From positions 62,001 to 126,000 of the forward strand of contig DASZRT010000032.1 of assembly GCA_035549075.1 (NCBI GenBank): a DNA stretch of 64,000 nt. Reading direction: 5' to 3'. This document shows, piece by piece, positions 51,446 to 59,956 of the stretch (positions within the stretch are counted from its first letter, which is position 1; each line of letters begins with the position of its first letter). Under the pieces are notes generated by a model. It saw nothing but the letters and a program-made list of their open reading frames with translations, did no database searches and was not told the DNA's origin. Origin of the DNA: DASZFV01 sp035549075. Lineage in GTDB: Bacteria > Myxococcota_A > Polyangia > Fen-1088. Both the position numbers and the translations under genes were made by a program.

Positions 51446-52786
51446 TCAGATCTGCTCCGGCTTGAAGCCGCCCTTGCGGCGGTCGTTGAGCCAAATGAGG
51501 CCGAACACAATGAGCAGGATCGCCGGCAGAACAGCGACCGAGCGGAACGACGACTGCGCCGCCGCGTTGTCGACGGCGTCCTTGGCCGCGCCCGCGAGCG
51601 CCTTGTACTTGGCCTCGCCGCCCGCGGCCGCGATCTTGGCGTTGTCGAAGATCTTGCCCATCTGCGGCAGCACGAAGAAGATCGACAGCGAGCCGGCCGA
51701 GCCGACGAGGCCCATGAGGAACGCGCCGCCCTTGGGGTAGCGCTCGGACACCGACGCCAGCATCGTGGGCCACATGTAGCAAACGCCCGTGCCCCAGATC
51801 GTCGCCGTGAGGAAGCCGGTCGCGGGCGAGCTGGCGCCCGACAGCGCGAAGAGGCCGAGCGACGCCAGCAAGCACGAGAAGAACAGCAGGCCGACCGACG
51901 ACAGCTTGTGCACCATCGTGCCGGCGAAGTGGCGCATGACGAACATGAGGCCGGCGACGTAGACCTGCAGCAGGATGCCGCGCATGCCGACGGTGTTCGA
52001 CAGCGCGAGGTCGACCCACTGGCCGGGCGCGAGCTCCGACGCCGACGTGAGGAACATCGCGAAGAACCAGATCCAGAACGACGGGCGGCGAATCGCCTCC
52101 TTGAACATCTCGCTGGTCTTGACGCCCGAGACGACGCGCTCGGTCTTGGGGAACTTCGTGCCGACGAGCAGCGCGAGGATGCCGACGGCCGGGATGAGCA
52201 GCATCGCGAACTCGATGCGCCACCCGAGGCCCGCCTTGCTCGCGAAGAAGCCGAAGAGGCCGCCCACGATCATGCCGAACGGCCACCACGCGTGCAGCAC
52301 GTTGAGGCGGTGCACTTTGTTGCCGGGGTAGATCGACGTCGTCAGCGGGTTGATGACGGTTTCGGAGCATCCCCACCCGAAGCCGTTCAAGAACATGCCG
52401 ATGCCGACGACGGCGCCCGCGCCTTTCCCCGGCGCGATCTTGTCGGCCATGATCGTGAGCAGCGGACCCACGATGAAGCTGAGGCCGCACAGCCCCAGCA
52501 TGTTGCGCATGCCGACCGTGTCGACGACGGCGCTGCCCAGGAACACCGTGAAGGCGAAGCCGAGGAACGCGTAGCTGAGCGCGTCGCCGATCATCGTCGC
52601 CGACGTCAGCGGATCGATCGGGTCGAAGAGCTGCGTCTTGATGTCGCCGGCGATCGCGCCGCGCAACGCGAAGCTCATGCTCGTCGTCGCGAGGCACAGA
52701 CAACACAGGACGAAGAGCTTGCGGACGTTCAACCCCTCCTGCGCGACCGCCGCCTTCGCCGCCGGGTTCGACATTGCTGCCTCCAT
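51446..52786 (-). CDS. MFS sugar permease
   Basis: 446 aa, about 12 membrane spans. It starts at ATG 52786, or at ATG 52774, which has a textbook GGAGG five bases upstream. MFS features include LGSAVVDTVGMRNMLGLCG, GWGCSETVINPLTTSIYPGN and WWPFGMIVGGLFGFFASKAG. The sequence resembles sugar/nucleoside-type MFS permeases (FucP-like in general layout), with an insertion of hydrophilic residues near 400-425. In the operon it probably carries the sugar or its acid inward. Confidence 0.85.
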   Translation of the reverse strand: MEAAMSNPAAKAAVAQEGLNVRKLFVLCCLCLATTSMSFALRGAIAGDIKTQLFDPIDPLTSATMIGDALSYAFLGFAFTVFLGSAVVDTVGMRNMLGLCGLSFIVGPLLTIMADKIAPGKGAGAVVGIGMFLNGFGWGCSETVINPLTTSIYPGNKVHRLNVLHAWWPFGMIVGGLFGFFASKAGLGWRIEFAMLLIPAVGILALLVGTKFPKTERVVSGVKTSEMFKEAIRRPSFWIWFFAMFLTSASELAPGQWVDLALSNTVGMRGILLQVYVAGLMFVMRHFAGTMVHKLSSVGLLFFSCLLASLGLFALSGASSPATGFLTATIWGTGVCYMWPTMLASVSERYPKGGAFLMGLVGSAGSLSIFFVLPQMGKIFDNAKIAAAGGEAKYKALAGAAKDAVDNAAAQSSFRSVAVLPAILLIVFGLIWLNDRRKGGFKPEQI

Positions 52787-52824
52787 GGAATCCCTTCTTT
52801 CTCGCAGTTGCTGTCTGGTTGATG

Positions 52825-54003
52825 CTACCGGACGTCGGTCTCGGACTCGTTCATGATCTTCACACTCGAGATGTTGACGCCGCAGGGGCGGAACTCGTTG
52901 GGCGTGAAGAAGTTGTCGGACAGCTTCGAGTAGTAGTTCTCGCCGTCCTTGAGCGTCGTGTCGTCGGCGGCCGGGATCGGCACCGAGATCTTCTGCGGCA
53001 GCGCGCGCCCCTGCAGCGCCTCGAGCGCCGCCTTGATGGCGATGGCCGCCAGCCCCGGAGAATCGCCGAGCGACAGGCCCTTCATGCCTTTCGCCGCGTT
53101 GGCGGCGATGAGCTTGCGGGCGCCGTTCTCGGCCTCGGTCGCGACGGGGATCGGCTTGTGCCCCGCCGCGAGCAGCGCGCGGATCGCGCCCGTCGAACCG
53201 CCCTGCACCATCATGGCGTCGAACTTCTTGCCGCCCGCGAGCGCGCCCGCGACGGCCTTCTCGGCGACGGCGTCGTCCCAGCTCCCGACGACCTCGGTGA
53301 TCTCGTAGCGCTTGCCCTTGCCGCTCATGACCTCGCGGAAGCCCTCGTGGCGATCGCGCTCGGTCGAGTTGCCGCGCAGGCCGCGCACCTCGAGCACCTT
53401 GCCCTTGCCGCCGAGCTGCTCGTCGAGGAACTCGCCCCACTTCCGGCCCATGGCCTTCTGGTCCTCGTTGACCTCCATGACGCGATCGGTGTCGAGCACG
53501 CCGTCGAACGGCACGAGGACGACGTCGTGTTGGTCGGCGAGCTTGATGACCTCGTCGAAGCCTTTGGGCGCGACGGCGAGCGTGACGACGCCGTCGAAGC
53601 CTTCCTTGATGAAGTCTTCGATCGCGTGCAGCTGCGCCGGCAGCGCCGTGCCCGTCGAGACGACCTTGAACTCGCTGACGAGCGGCGCGACGGCGGGATC
53701 CTTGGCGAAGGCCTTCGCCGTCTTCACCATCTGGATGCGCCACGCGTTGCCGACGTAGCCGTTGACGAGCGCGAGGCGATAGGGCGGCTTGCGCGCCGGC
53801 CACTGCAGAAACTTCGTCGTCGCGTCCCACGGCGCGAAGCACTCGGGCGCGGCGCCCGGCCCCGGCACGACCTTCGGCCCCGCGCCGTCGGTGACGGGCG
53901 CGCGCGGCGCCGGGGCGGGTGCCGCCGGTGGCGCCTCGGTCTTCTGACAGGCCGTGGCCACGGCCAAAGAGATGCCCAAGCCCATCCGAGCGCGCGTCGT
54001 CAT
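52825..54003 (-). CDS. Sugar-binding lipoprotein (periplasmic binding protein, ribose type)
   Basis: 392 aa from ATG 54003 (GAGG six bases upstream). Lipobox-like AVATAC (Cys19), a Pro/Ala-rich linker, then a type I periplasmic binding domain: YRLALVNGYVGNAWRIQMVK, AIEDFIKEGFDGVVTLAVAP, DVVLVPFDGV, GKVLEVRGLRGNSTERDRHE and ATEAENGARKL. This is the RbsB/XylF family fold. No ABC ATPase or permease is adjacent; the only transporter beside it is the MFS permease. It may deliver ligand to another ABC system or act as a sensor. Confidence 0.85.
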   Translation of the reverse strand: MTTRARMGLGISLAVATACQKTEAPPAAPAPAPRAPVTDGAGPKVVPGPGAAPECFAPWDATTKFLQWPARKPPYRLALVNGYVGNAWRIQMVKTAKAFAKDPAVAPLVSEFKVVSTGTALPAQLHAIEDFIKEGFDGVVTLAVAPKGFDEVIKLADQHDVVLVPFDGVLDTDRVMEVNEDQKAMGRKWGEFLDEQLGGKGKVLEVRGLRGNSTERDRHEGFREVMSGKGKRYEITEVVGSWDDAVAEKAVAGALAGGKKFDAMMVQGGSTGAIRALLAAGHKPIPVATEAENGARKLIAANAAKGMKGLSLGDSPGLAAIAIKAALEALQGRALPQKISVPIPAADDTTLKDGENYYSKLSDNFFTPNEFRPCGVNISSVKIMNESETDVR

Positions 54004-54095
54004 GCCAGGCCTCACAGGCGAAGGGGGGCTCGCCAAATCGCCTTGTACCTCGTGAAACATGCTCGCGTAAAGGACCCCCGATGCGGGGCGGCGGG

Positions 54096-54455
54096 TCAGC
54101 TCTTGTGGGGCGCCGGCGGGTTCTGCGAGATGCAGTCGATGACGCCGGCCCGCGCCGTCGTGCAGGCCGTCTCCTTGGGCGCGGGCGAGCCCGCGGTGTT
54201 GCACATCCACTGGTCGACCGGCAGCGCCACCAGGCAGTCCTCCCAGCTCCGCATGGCGGCGCTGCAGGGCGTCTGCTCGTGCAGCTCGTCGCACATCGCC
54301 TTGCAGGTCCCGCTCTTCGTCTCGGGCACGCAGCCGAGCGCCTTCTCGCGCTGCTGGCAGACCGACAGGCAACGATCGGTCTTCTGACACGCCGTCATCG
54401 GCAGCGCGACGACGAAGACCGCGAAGACGAAGACGAAGGCCGACTTGATCCCCAT
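54096..54455 (-). CDS. Small Cys-rich lipoprotein
   Basis: 119 aa. Hydrophobic signal ending ALPMTAC (Cys23, a loose lipobox), then nine further Cys in a pattern such as CLSVCQQREKALGC and TCKAMCDELHEQTPC, suggesting a disulfide-knotted helical domain. It starts 7 bases after the stop of the second SMP-30 gene, so it belongs to the same operon. Function unknown. Confidence 0.7.
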   Translation of the reverse strand: MGIKSAFVFVFAVFVVALPMTACQKTDRCLSVCQQREKALGCVPETKSGTCKAMCDELHEQTPCSAAMRSWEDCLVALPVDQWMCNTAGSPAPKETACTTARAGVIDCISQNPPAPHKS

Positions 54456-54462
54456 CGAGGCC

Positions 54463-55350
54463 TCAGAGCGCGAACAGGTTCGCGGGCACGCCCCGCACGT
54501 CGTCGAGCTCGATCGCGAACAAGCTCCCCGCGTCGACGTCGGTCCGATCTTCCTCGGGCGACATGAGGTAGCGCGCCGACGTCACGAACAGCGTGCGCAG
54601 ATCCTTGCCGCCGAACGCCGGGCAGCTCGGCCGCGTCACGGGCATCGTGACGACGCGATCGATCTCGCCCGTCGGCGCGTAGCGGACGACGCGCGAGGCG
54701 CCCCACTCGGCGTTCCAAAGGAAGCCCTCGGCGTCGGTGCAGCTGCCGTCGGGGCCGCCTTTGTCCGTGCGCGCGAACGGCTGCCACGTCGTGGGCATGC
54801 CGTCGGCGTCGAGCGTCGTCTGCTCGATGAGCTTCGCCATCGAGTCGGCGAAGTACATGCGGTTGCGCGCGGGATCGAACGAGATCGAGTTCGAGACGCC
54901 GATGTCGTCGCGCACGGCGCGCGCGCGGCCGTCGGCGGTCACGCACCACAGGCGCCCGTGGTGCGCCTTCTCGTCGTGCTGCATCGAACCGACCCAGAAG
55001 CGCCCGCGCGCGTCGGCCCGGCCGTCGTTGAGCCGGTTCGCGGGCCGATCACTCTCCAAGACCGCGAGCACCTCGAGCGACGCGAGCCCGCGCGCCGGAT
55101 CGAAGCGGACGATGCGATCCTGCTGCGTGGCGATGAGGCCGCCCGAGCGGCACTCGGCCAGCGAGCCCGTGAAGCGATCGAACTGCCAGCTCTCGATCGC
55201 TGACGAACGCGCGGTCGACGTCGAAGCGGGCCGGTAGGCGTGGACGCGGTGGTTGACGATGTCGACGAAGAACAGGCGCTGCTCGCGCTCCGACCAGAGC
55301 GGCCCTTCGCCCAGCGCGCAGGCCGGGACGTCGAGCTTTTGGATTCGCAC
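54463..55350 (-). CDS. SMP-30/gluconolactonase family protein (2)
   Basis: 295 aa from GTG 55350 with GAGGG seven bases upstream. SMP-30 propeller: CALGEGPLWSEREQRLFFVD, ANRLNDGRADARGRFWVGSM, VSNSISFDPARNRMYFADS and PDGSCTDAEGFLWNAEWG. The metal-binding Glu, Asn and Asp positions are kept. It is clearly diverged from the other SMP-30 gene, so they may act on different lactones. It is second in the operon, after the porin. Confidence 0.9.
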   Translation of the reverse strand: MRIQKLDVPACALGEGPLWSEREQRLFFVDIVNHRVHAYRPASTSTARSSAIESWQFDRFTGSLAECRSGGLIATQQDRIVRFDPARGLASLEVLAVLESDRPANRLNDGRADARGRFWVGSMQHDEKAHHGRLWCVTADGRARAVRDDIGVSNSISFDPARNRMYFADSMAKLIEQTTLDADGMPTTWQPFARTDKGGPDGSCTDAEGFLWNAEWGASRVVRYAPTGEIDRVVTMPVTRPSCPAFGGKDLRTLFVTSARYLMSPEEDRTDVDAGSLFAIELDDVRGVPANLFAL

Positions 55351-55370
55351 GGGCGCGCCCTCGCGGCGGG

Positions 55371-56669
55371 CTACCAGATGTAGTTCATGCCGGCGCCCAT
55401 GAAGTTGAGCGTCTGCTGTTGGTTCGGCGTTCCGGCCGGGGAGGTCGGGTCGTTCTGCCAGTCGGTGTGCCAGCGCATGTACTCGACGTTGACGACGAGG
55501 CAGCCGCCGAACTTGTGGTTGAGCGTGACGTGGCCTTCGTACTGGTCCGTGAGCGTGAGCGAGGGGGTCTGCATCGACAGGTCGAGATCCGTGAGCTTGA
55601 CGAGCAGCTCGCCGCCGCCGACGGTGAGCGAGTTGTCCATGTAGTTGACCTGGACGTTGCCGTAGAAGCCCGCCTGTTGGCGAAGCACGCCGTTCTGGTC
55701 TTCGAAGAGCGGGTTGGAGGGATCGGCCGCCTCGAGCGGGACGCGCTCGCCGATGCCCTTGCCCGTCCAGCCACCGCCGCCAATCGAGAGCGCGCCGATG
55801 TCGACGAGGGCCGTGCCCATCGCGGCCCAAATCGTCTTGGCCGTGACGGTCATGTTCTGCGAGTTCTCGATGCGGTTCACCATCGACTGGCCGATGAGGC
55901 GGACGCGCGCGCCGCCGAAGGTCTGATCATAGTTGATCTCGGCGTCGACGCGCGGAAGCGGCGACATCTTCTCCTTGGAGGTGACGTCGGGATCGACGAC
56001 GGCGAGCTGCAGCTGGAAGCCGGCGATGCGAGGCGAGGTGTAGCGAATCGCCGCGTCGAAGCCCGCGTAGAGCGGACCGGCGCCGACGGATCCGCAAGCG
56101 ATCGTCGAGGCGTTGACGGCGCAGGGATGGCCGACGCCGTACTGGTACGCCATGGCGACCACCGCCGCCGAGCCCGACGCGAAGAGGCCGAACATGCGGC
56201 CGAACTTCACCGAGCCGTAGGGGGTCTCGACCTGCGCCCAGGCCTCACGGTAGTCGACGGCCTTCGGCGCGACGGTGTCCTGGCCGCGGTTGCTGTTGAT
56301 GCCGTTGACGTTGGCCGCGAGGAACGAGTCGACGCGTACCGTGGGGCTGATCTGGCGGCTGAGGCCGAAGCCCATCTGCGTGCCGATGAACCCCGACCGG
56401 ATGTCGGACATCACGAGCTTGTTGGTGTTCGAGTTTCCGCTGAGGCCTTCGTCCTGGATGCGGCCGCCGATCAGCGTCTTGCTGTTCTTCGGATCGGCGT
56501 CGCCCATGATCAGCTGGTAGTGAGCCGCGACGAGGCCGCTCGTTCGGAACGTCCATCCGTCAGCGTCGAACAGCGTGACGTCGGCCTTCGCTCGCGACGA
56601 GCTCAGCCAAACGGCGCCGAGCAAAATGGCGAACGCGGTCCTCGAGCACAGCGAGTGGAGTCGTCTCAT
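55371..56669 (-). CDS. Outer-membrane porin (beta-barrel)
   Basis: 432 aa from ATG 56669. Signal peptide ending SSRAKA, then alternating beta strands typical of trimeric porins (WTFRTSGLVAAHYQLIMGDA, YREAWAQVETPYGSVKFGRM with the porin GxxxxGRM turn). The protein ends NFMGAGMNYIW, an aromatic C-terminal beta-signal. It probably lets the operon's sugar substrate cross the outer membrane. It is the first gene of the reverse operon; promoters must lie in 56670-57006. Confidence 0.82.
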   Translation of the reverse strand: MRRLHSLCSRTAFAILLGAVWLSSSRAKADVTLFDADGWTFRTSGLVAAHYQLIMGDADPKNSKTLIGGRIQDEGLSGNSNTNKLVMSDIRSGFIGTQMGFGLSRQISPTVRVDSFLAANVNGINSNRGQDTVAPKAVDYREAWAQVETPYGSVKFGRMFGLFASGSAAVVAMAYQYGVGHPCAVNASTIACGSVGAGPLYAGFDAAIRYTSPRIAGFQLQLAVVDPDVTSKEKMSPLPRVDAEINYDQTFGGARVRLIGQSMVNRIENSQNMTVTAKTIWAAMGTALVDIGALSIGGGGWTGKGIGERVPLEAADPSNPLFEDQNGVLRQQAGFYGNVQVNYMDNSLTVGGGELLVKLTDLDLSMQTPSLTLTDQYEGHVTLNHKFGGCLVVNVEYMRWHTDWQNDPTSPAGTPNQQQTLNFMGAGMNYIW

Positions 56670-57006
56670 GGGGCCTCTCACCTTTCTTGCGAAGCGACGC
56701 AACGAGTGAACGACGGCGAAGCACAACGCCTCACACCGACGCACAGGCGAAAACGCGCCGCTTATAACACCGGTCTCGTCCCGAAAGCCGCCAAAAATGT
56801 TTGTGCGGACGGGCTCTGAAGGACCGGTGAAGCTACGCTCAAACGTAAGCAGAACCTGTGCATTCAGCAGGGATGCGAGCCACTTCCGGTCCCCCAGGGT
56901 CTGTAGTAAGGTCCGCGGGATTCGGGCGTTGTTCGAATCTTCGCGAATCTAGACTTCTAGAAGTTAAGAGATTCAACGCGTGCCCCCCCGCCCCTCAGGA
57001 GGTCCT
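56670..57006. other. Divergent intergenic region with inverted repeats
   Basis: A 337-base gap between the porin operon (left) and the VCBS lipoprotein (right). The part near 56760-56800 is AT-richer (CTTATAACACC). At 56945-56974, GAATCT and AGATTC flank the palindrome CTTCTAGAAG (56954-56963). A second overlapping pairing uses CGTTG (from about 56927) and CAACG (56974-56978). These could be an operator or a leader hairpin. No gene seen. Confidence 0.5.
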
Positions 57007-58944
57007 ATGTCCACTTGGCGTCTTAGAGCTCGTCCTGCCATCGCCGTGTCGCTTGCGGGCTGTGCGCTCGCGTTCGCGGCCTGCTTCAGCAACAACAGCC
57101 AGAACCCCGGCACCGGCGGAACGACGGGCGGCAATGGCGGCACGACCGGCTCCGAGGGCGGCACGACCGGCAACCCGAGCGGCGGCACGACCGGCAACCC
57201 GAGCGGCGGCACGACCGGCTCCGAGGGCGGCACGACCGGCAACCCGAATGGCGGCACGACCGGCTCCGAGGGCGGCACGACCGGCAACCCGAGCGGCGGC
57301 ACGACCGGCAACGGTGGCACGACCGGCGGCGGTGGCACGACCGGCGGCGGCGGCACGATCGGCTGGAAGAACTACGAGGTGACCGGCAGCATGCCGAAGT
57401 TCCCCGTGGCCGTCGTTCAGAAGGCGGGAACGCTCCACTTCGACAAGTTCGTCATCAACAACACCTTCCTCGCCGAGAGCTGCTCGATCGGTGACTACAA
57501 CGGCGACGGCATCCCCGACGTCTCGGCGGGCCGCATGTGGTACGCCGGCACCGGCAACGCCGCCACGCCCTTCAGCATGACGGGCCACGTGTTTCGCGAC
57601 GGCCACGGCGTTCTCCCGAGCGCGGGCGCGCCGCTCGAGCTCAACACGGGCGTCTCCGACGACTGGGCTGACTACCCCTTCGACATGGACGGCGACGGCG
57701 ACACCGACATCGTCAACATCGCCCAGTGCGACGTCCCCGAGAATCACTCGGCGACCTTGACCCAGACGGGCGGGCCGAACAACGCGAACGCCGCCGGCAC
57801 GCCGAACAAGCAGGGCACGGTCCAGGTTCACGCGACGGCCGTCTGGTACGAGAACCCCGGCAAGGCGACGGTCAACACGACCACGGCGAACTGGGTGTCG
57901 CACCTCATGCACGCCGACGTGCGCAACGAGCAGCACGAGATGGTCGACTTCAACGGCGACGGCTACCCCGAGATCGTCGGGGCGTGCCAGGGTTGCGGGA
58001 CGGGCGACTTCAAGGGCTACTACCAGGGCGATCCCGCGAACCCCAAGAACCCGTGGGTCTTCCACCCGGTGGGTCCGACGTTCGCCTTCCCGTTCGGCAA
58101 CCTCGGCTGGATGCACGGCATGGGCGCGGGCGACGTCAACGGCGACGGCAAGCCCGACTGGTTCGATCGCCGTGGCGCTTGGCTGCAGCAGGCTGACGGC
58201 TCGTTCAACGACACGCCCTGCACGGGCAAGAACACGCCGGCGGGCTGCGGCTGGATCAAGGGCAGCACGCCGCTGCTGCCGGCCGTCAATGGCGCGCCGA
58301 ACGGCGGGTTCTACGACGGCCTGTCCGACGGCGCCGGCAACAAGGGCGCCTCGCACATGTTCGCCGCCGACATGGACATGGACGGCTGCTCCGACATCGT
58401 GGCGGCCGACTGGGCGCACGGCATGGGCATCGCCTGGTACCAGCAGGGCAAGGACGCGGGCGGCTGCAACAACAACTTCAGCAAGAAGTACTACTTCATG
58501 GGCAACGCGCCCTTCACCACGAAGTACAAGATGAACCAGCCCGCCGTCTCGGCCGAAGGCCAGGCGACGGACTACAACGGCATCGGCTTCACCGAGGTGC
58601 ACTCGCTCCAGGTCGTCGACATGGACGGCGACGGCCGCCCCGACGTCGTCGCCGGCAAGATGCGGTTCGCGCACCCCTACGATCAGGGCGACCCGGATCC
58701 GGACGGCGTGCCTTACCTCTACGTGTTCAAGAACAGCGCGACGCCGGACACCAGCGCCAAACACCCGGGGCCGATCACGCTCACGCCTATGCTGGTCGAC
58801 GGCAACGCCGCCGCGACCGAAGGCACGACGGACGCGGGCATGGGCGTCGGCCGCCAGATCGCGGTCGGCCACGCGAACACGGACGGCATCATGGACATCT
58901 GCGTCTCGACGAAGCTCGGGCTCGCGGTTTTCATGGGTAAGTGA
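57007..58944 (+). CDS. FG-GAP/VCBS-repeat lipoprotein
   Basis: 645 aa from ATG with AGGAGG just upstream. Signal with lipobox LAFAAC (Cys26). A Gly/Thr linker of GGTTGSE and GGTTGNPS units (about 35-118) is followed by at least six FG-GAP/VCBS-type calcium loops. These are DYNGDGIPDV, DMDGDGDTDI, DFNGDGYPEI, DVNGDGKPDW, DMDMDGCSDI and DMDGDGRPDV, and they predict a beta-propeller on the cell surface. It may bind a glycan or partner protein. KDPG aldolase follows immediately. Confidence 0.78.
   Translation: MSTWRLRARPAIAVSLAGCALAFAACFSNNSQNPGTGGTTGGNGGTTGSEGGTTGNPSGGTTGNPSGGTTGSEGGTTGNPNGGTTGSEGGTTGNPSGGTTGNGGTTGGGGTTGGGGTIGWKNYEVTGSMPKFPVAVVQKAGTLHFDKFVINNTFLAESCSIGDYNGDGIPDVSAGRMWYAGTGNAATPFSMTGHVFRDGHGVLPSAGAPLELNTGVSDDWADYPFDMDGDGDTDIVNIAQCDVPENHSATLTQTGGPNNANAAGTPNKQGTVQVHATAVWYENPGKATVNTTTANWVSHLMHADVRNEQHEMVDFNGDGYPEIVGACQGCGTGDFKGYYQGDPANPKNPWVFHPVGPTFAFPFGNLGWMHGMGAGDVNGDGKPDWFDRRGAWLQQADGSFNDTPCTGKNTPAGCGWIKGSTPLLPAVNGAPNGGFYDGLSDGAGNKGASHMFAADMDMDGCSDIVAADWAHGMGIAWYQQGKDAGGCNNNFSKKYYFMGNAPFTTKYKMNQPAVSAEGQATDYNGIGFTEVHSLQVVDMDGDGRPDVVAGKMRFAHPYDQGDPDPDGVPYLYVFKNSATPDTSAKHPGPITLTPMLVDGNAAATEGTTDAGMGVGRQIAVGHANTDGIMDICVSTKLGLAVFMGK
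57109..57360 (+). repeat. Tandem GGTTG-coding repeat
   Basis: In-frame tandem units of 21 and 24 bases coding GGTTG-SE and GGTTG-NPS/NPN, about nine copies, decaying into shorter GGTTG/GGGTTG units at the 3' end. Near-identical DNA copies (ggcggcacgaccgg core) point to recent expansion by slippage or recombination. They form the surface linker of the VCBS lipoprotein. Confidence 0.85.
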
Positions 58945-58961
58945 TAGGTCAAGGGCGCTAC

Positions 58962-59621
58962 ATGAGCGCCACCGTCGATCCGATCTTGCCCATCGCGCTC
59001 GCGCGCGCCCACCGCCTCGTCCCCGTCGTCGCCATCAAGGACGCCGACGGGGCCACGGGGCTCGCCGAGGCCCTCGTCGCGGGCGGCCTGCCGATCATCG
59101 AGATCACGCTGCGCACGGAGGCCGCGGCCGCGGCGCTCGCGCGCGCGTCGGCCGTCAAAGACCTCTTCGTCGCGGCCGGCACGGTGACGACGCCCGATCA
59201 GGTCAAGCTCGCCGTCGACGCAGGCGCGCGCCTCATCGTGAGCCCCGGCCTCAACACGCGCGTCGTCGAGTACTGCTTGTCGAAGGACATCCCCGTGCTG
59301 CCCGGCGTCTGCACGCCCACGGAGATCGAGACCGCGCGCAACCTCGGCCTCAAGGCGCTCAAGTTCTTCCCGGCCGAGGCTTACGGCGGCGTCAAGACGC
59401 TCAAGGCGCTCGCCGAGGTCTATAAAGACTTCCGCTTCGTGCCGACGGGCGGCGTGAACCTGCAGAACCTCGGCGACTACCTCAAGCTGCCGATCGTGCT
59501 CGCGTGCGGCGGCTCCTGGATGGTGCCGCCGGCCGCGATCGACGAGAAGCGTTTCGAAGACATCCGCAAGCTCGTCGCCGAGGCGGTCGCGTTGGTGAAA
59601 ACGCTGCCCGCTGCGGGCTGA
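58962..59621 (+). CDS. eda: KDPG/KHG aldolase (Eda)
   Basis: 219 aa from ATG 58962 (AAGGG upstream); GTG 58941 overlapping the previous stop would add 7 residues. Class I aldolase with the catalytic Glu in IIEITLRTE, and AAGTVTTPDQVKLAVDAGAR, SPGLNTRVVEYC, and the Schiff-base Lys in LKFFPAEAYGG, as in 2-keto-3-deoxy-6-phosphogluconate aldolases. It cleaves KDPG to pyruvate and GAP, or a related 2-keto-3-deoxy acid. With the lactonases and the dehydratase it fits a sugar-acid pathway. Confidence 0.92.
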   Translation: MSATVDPILPIALARAHRLVPVVAIKDADGATGLAEALVAGGLPIIEITLRTEAAAAALARASAVKDLFVAAGTVTTPDQVKLAVDAGARLIVSPGLNTRVVEYCLSKDIPVLPGVCTPTEIETARNLGLKALKFFPAEAYGGVKTLKALAEVYKDFRFVPTGGVNLQNLGDYLKLPIVLACGGSWMVPPAAIDEKRFEDIRKLVAEAVALVKTLPAAG

Positions 59622-59626
59622 TCGCG

Positions 59627-59956
59627 CTACGGGTACGCGCTCAGCAGATCGTAGCCGCGCCAGAGGAACTTCTTGGCGAGGCCCGAGAGCTTCGGCCAGG
59701 CGACGTCGTGGTCGGGGCTCGTCGCCCACACGCGGCGCGCGGCCTCGGACTCGAACACGAAGTTGATCTGGTAGTTGTACTCGGTGGGCGAGGCCTCGAT
59801 CTCGGCGGCCTGCGCAGGCGCGTAGAAGCGGATCAGCTTCACGTTCTGGAAGCCCTTCTGCTTGCGGAGCGCGGGCGAGAAGACCTCGGCGTACGTCTTC
59901 TCGAACTCGGCGCGGCGGTCGTCGGCGACCTCAAAGTGGAGCTGAAACAGAATCAT
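59627..59956 (-). CDS. Dimeric alpha/beta-barrel (ABM-like) protein
   Basis: 109 aa from ATG 59956 with GGGAGG five bases upstream. The ferredoxin-like ABM fold is suggested by MILFQLHFEVADDRRAEFEK, an AEVFSPALRKQKGFQNVKLI turn and YNYQINFVFESEAARRVWAT. Such small proteins are monooxygenases or stress-related. Its start overlaps the 3' end of the winged-helix gene by 26 bp on the same strand, so the two are probably cotranscribed. Substrate unknown. Confidence 0.7.
   Translation of the reverse strand: MILFQLHFEVADDRRAEFEKTYAEVFSPALRKQKGFQNVKLIRFYAPAQAAEIEASPTEYNYQINFVFESEAARRVWATSPDHDVAWPKLSGLAKKFLWRGYDLLSAYP

Noticed and set aside
52825..54003. Complete ABC sugar transporter
   Set aside because: No ATPase or ABC permease gene within the surrounding operon; only an MFS permease is present.
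56900..56980. tRNA gene, because of a GTTCGAATC stretch
   Set aside because: No acceptor, D or anticodon stems can be drawn and no 3' pairing exists.
57109..57360. CRISPR array
   Set aside because: Units are in-frame coding repeats without unique spacers of constant length.
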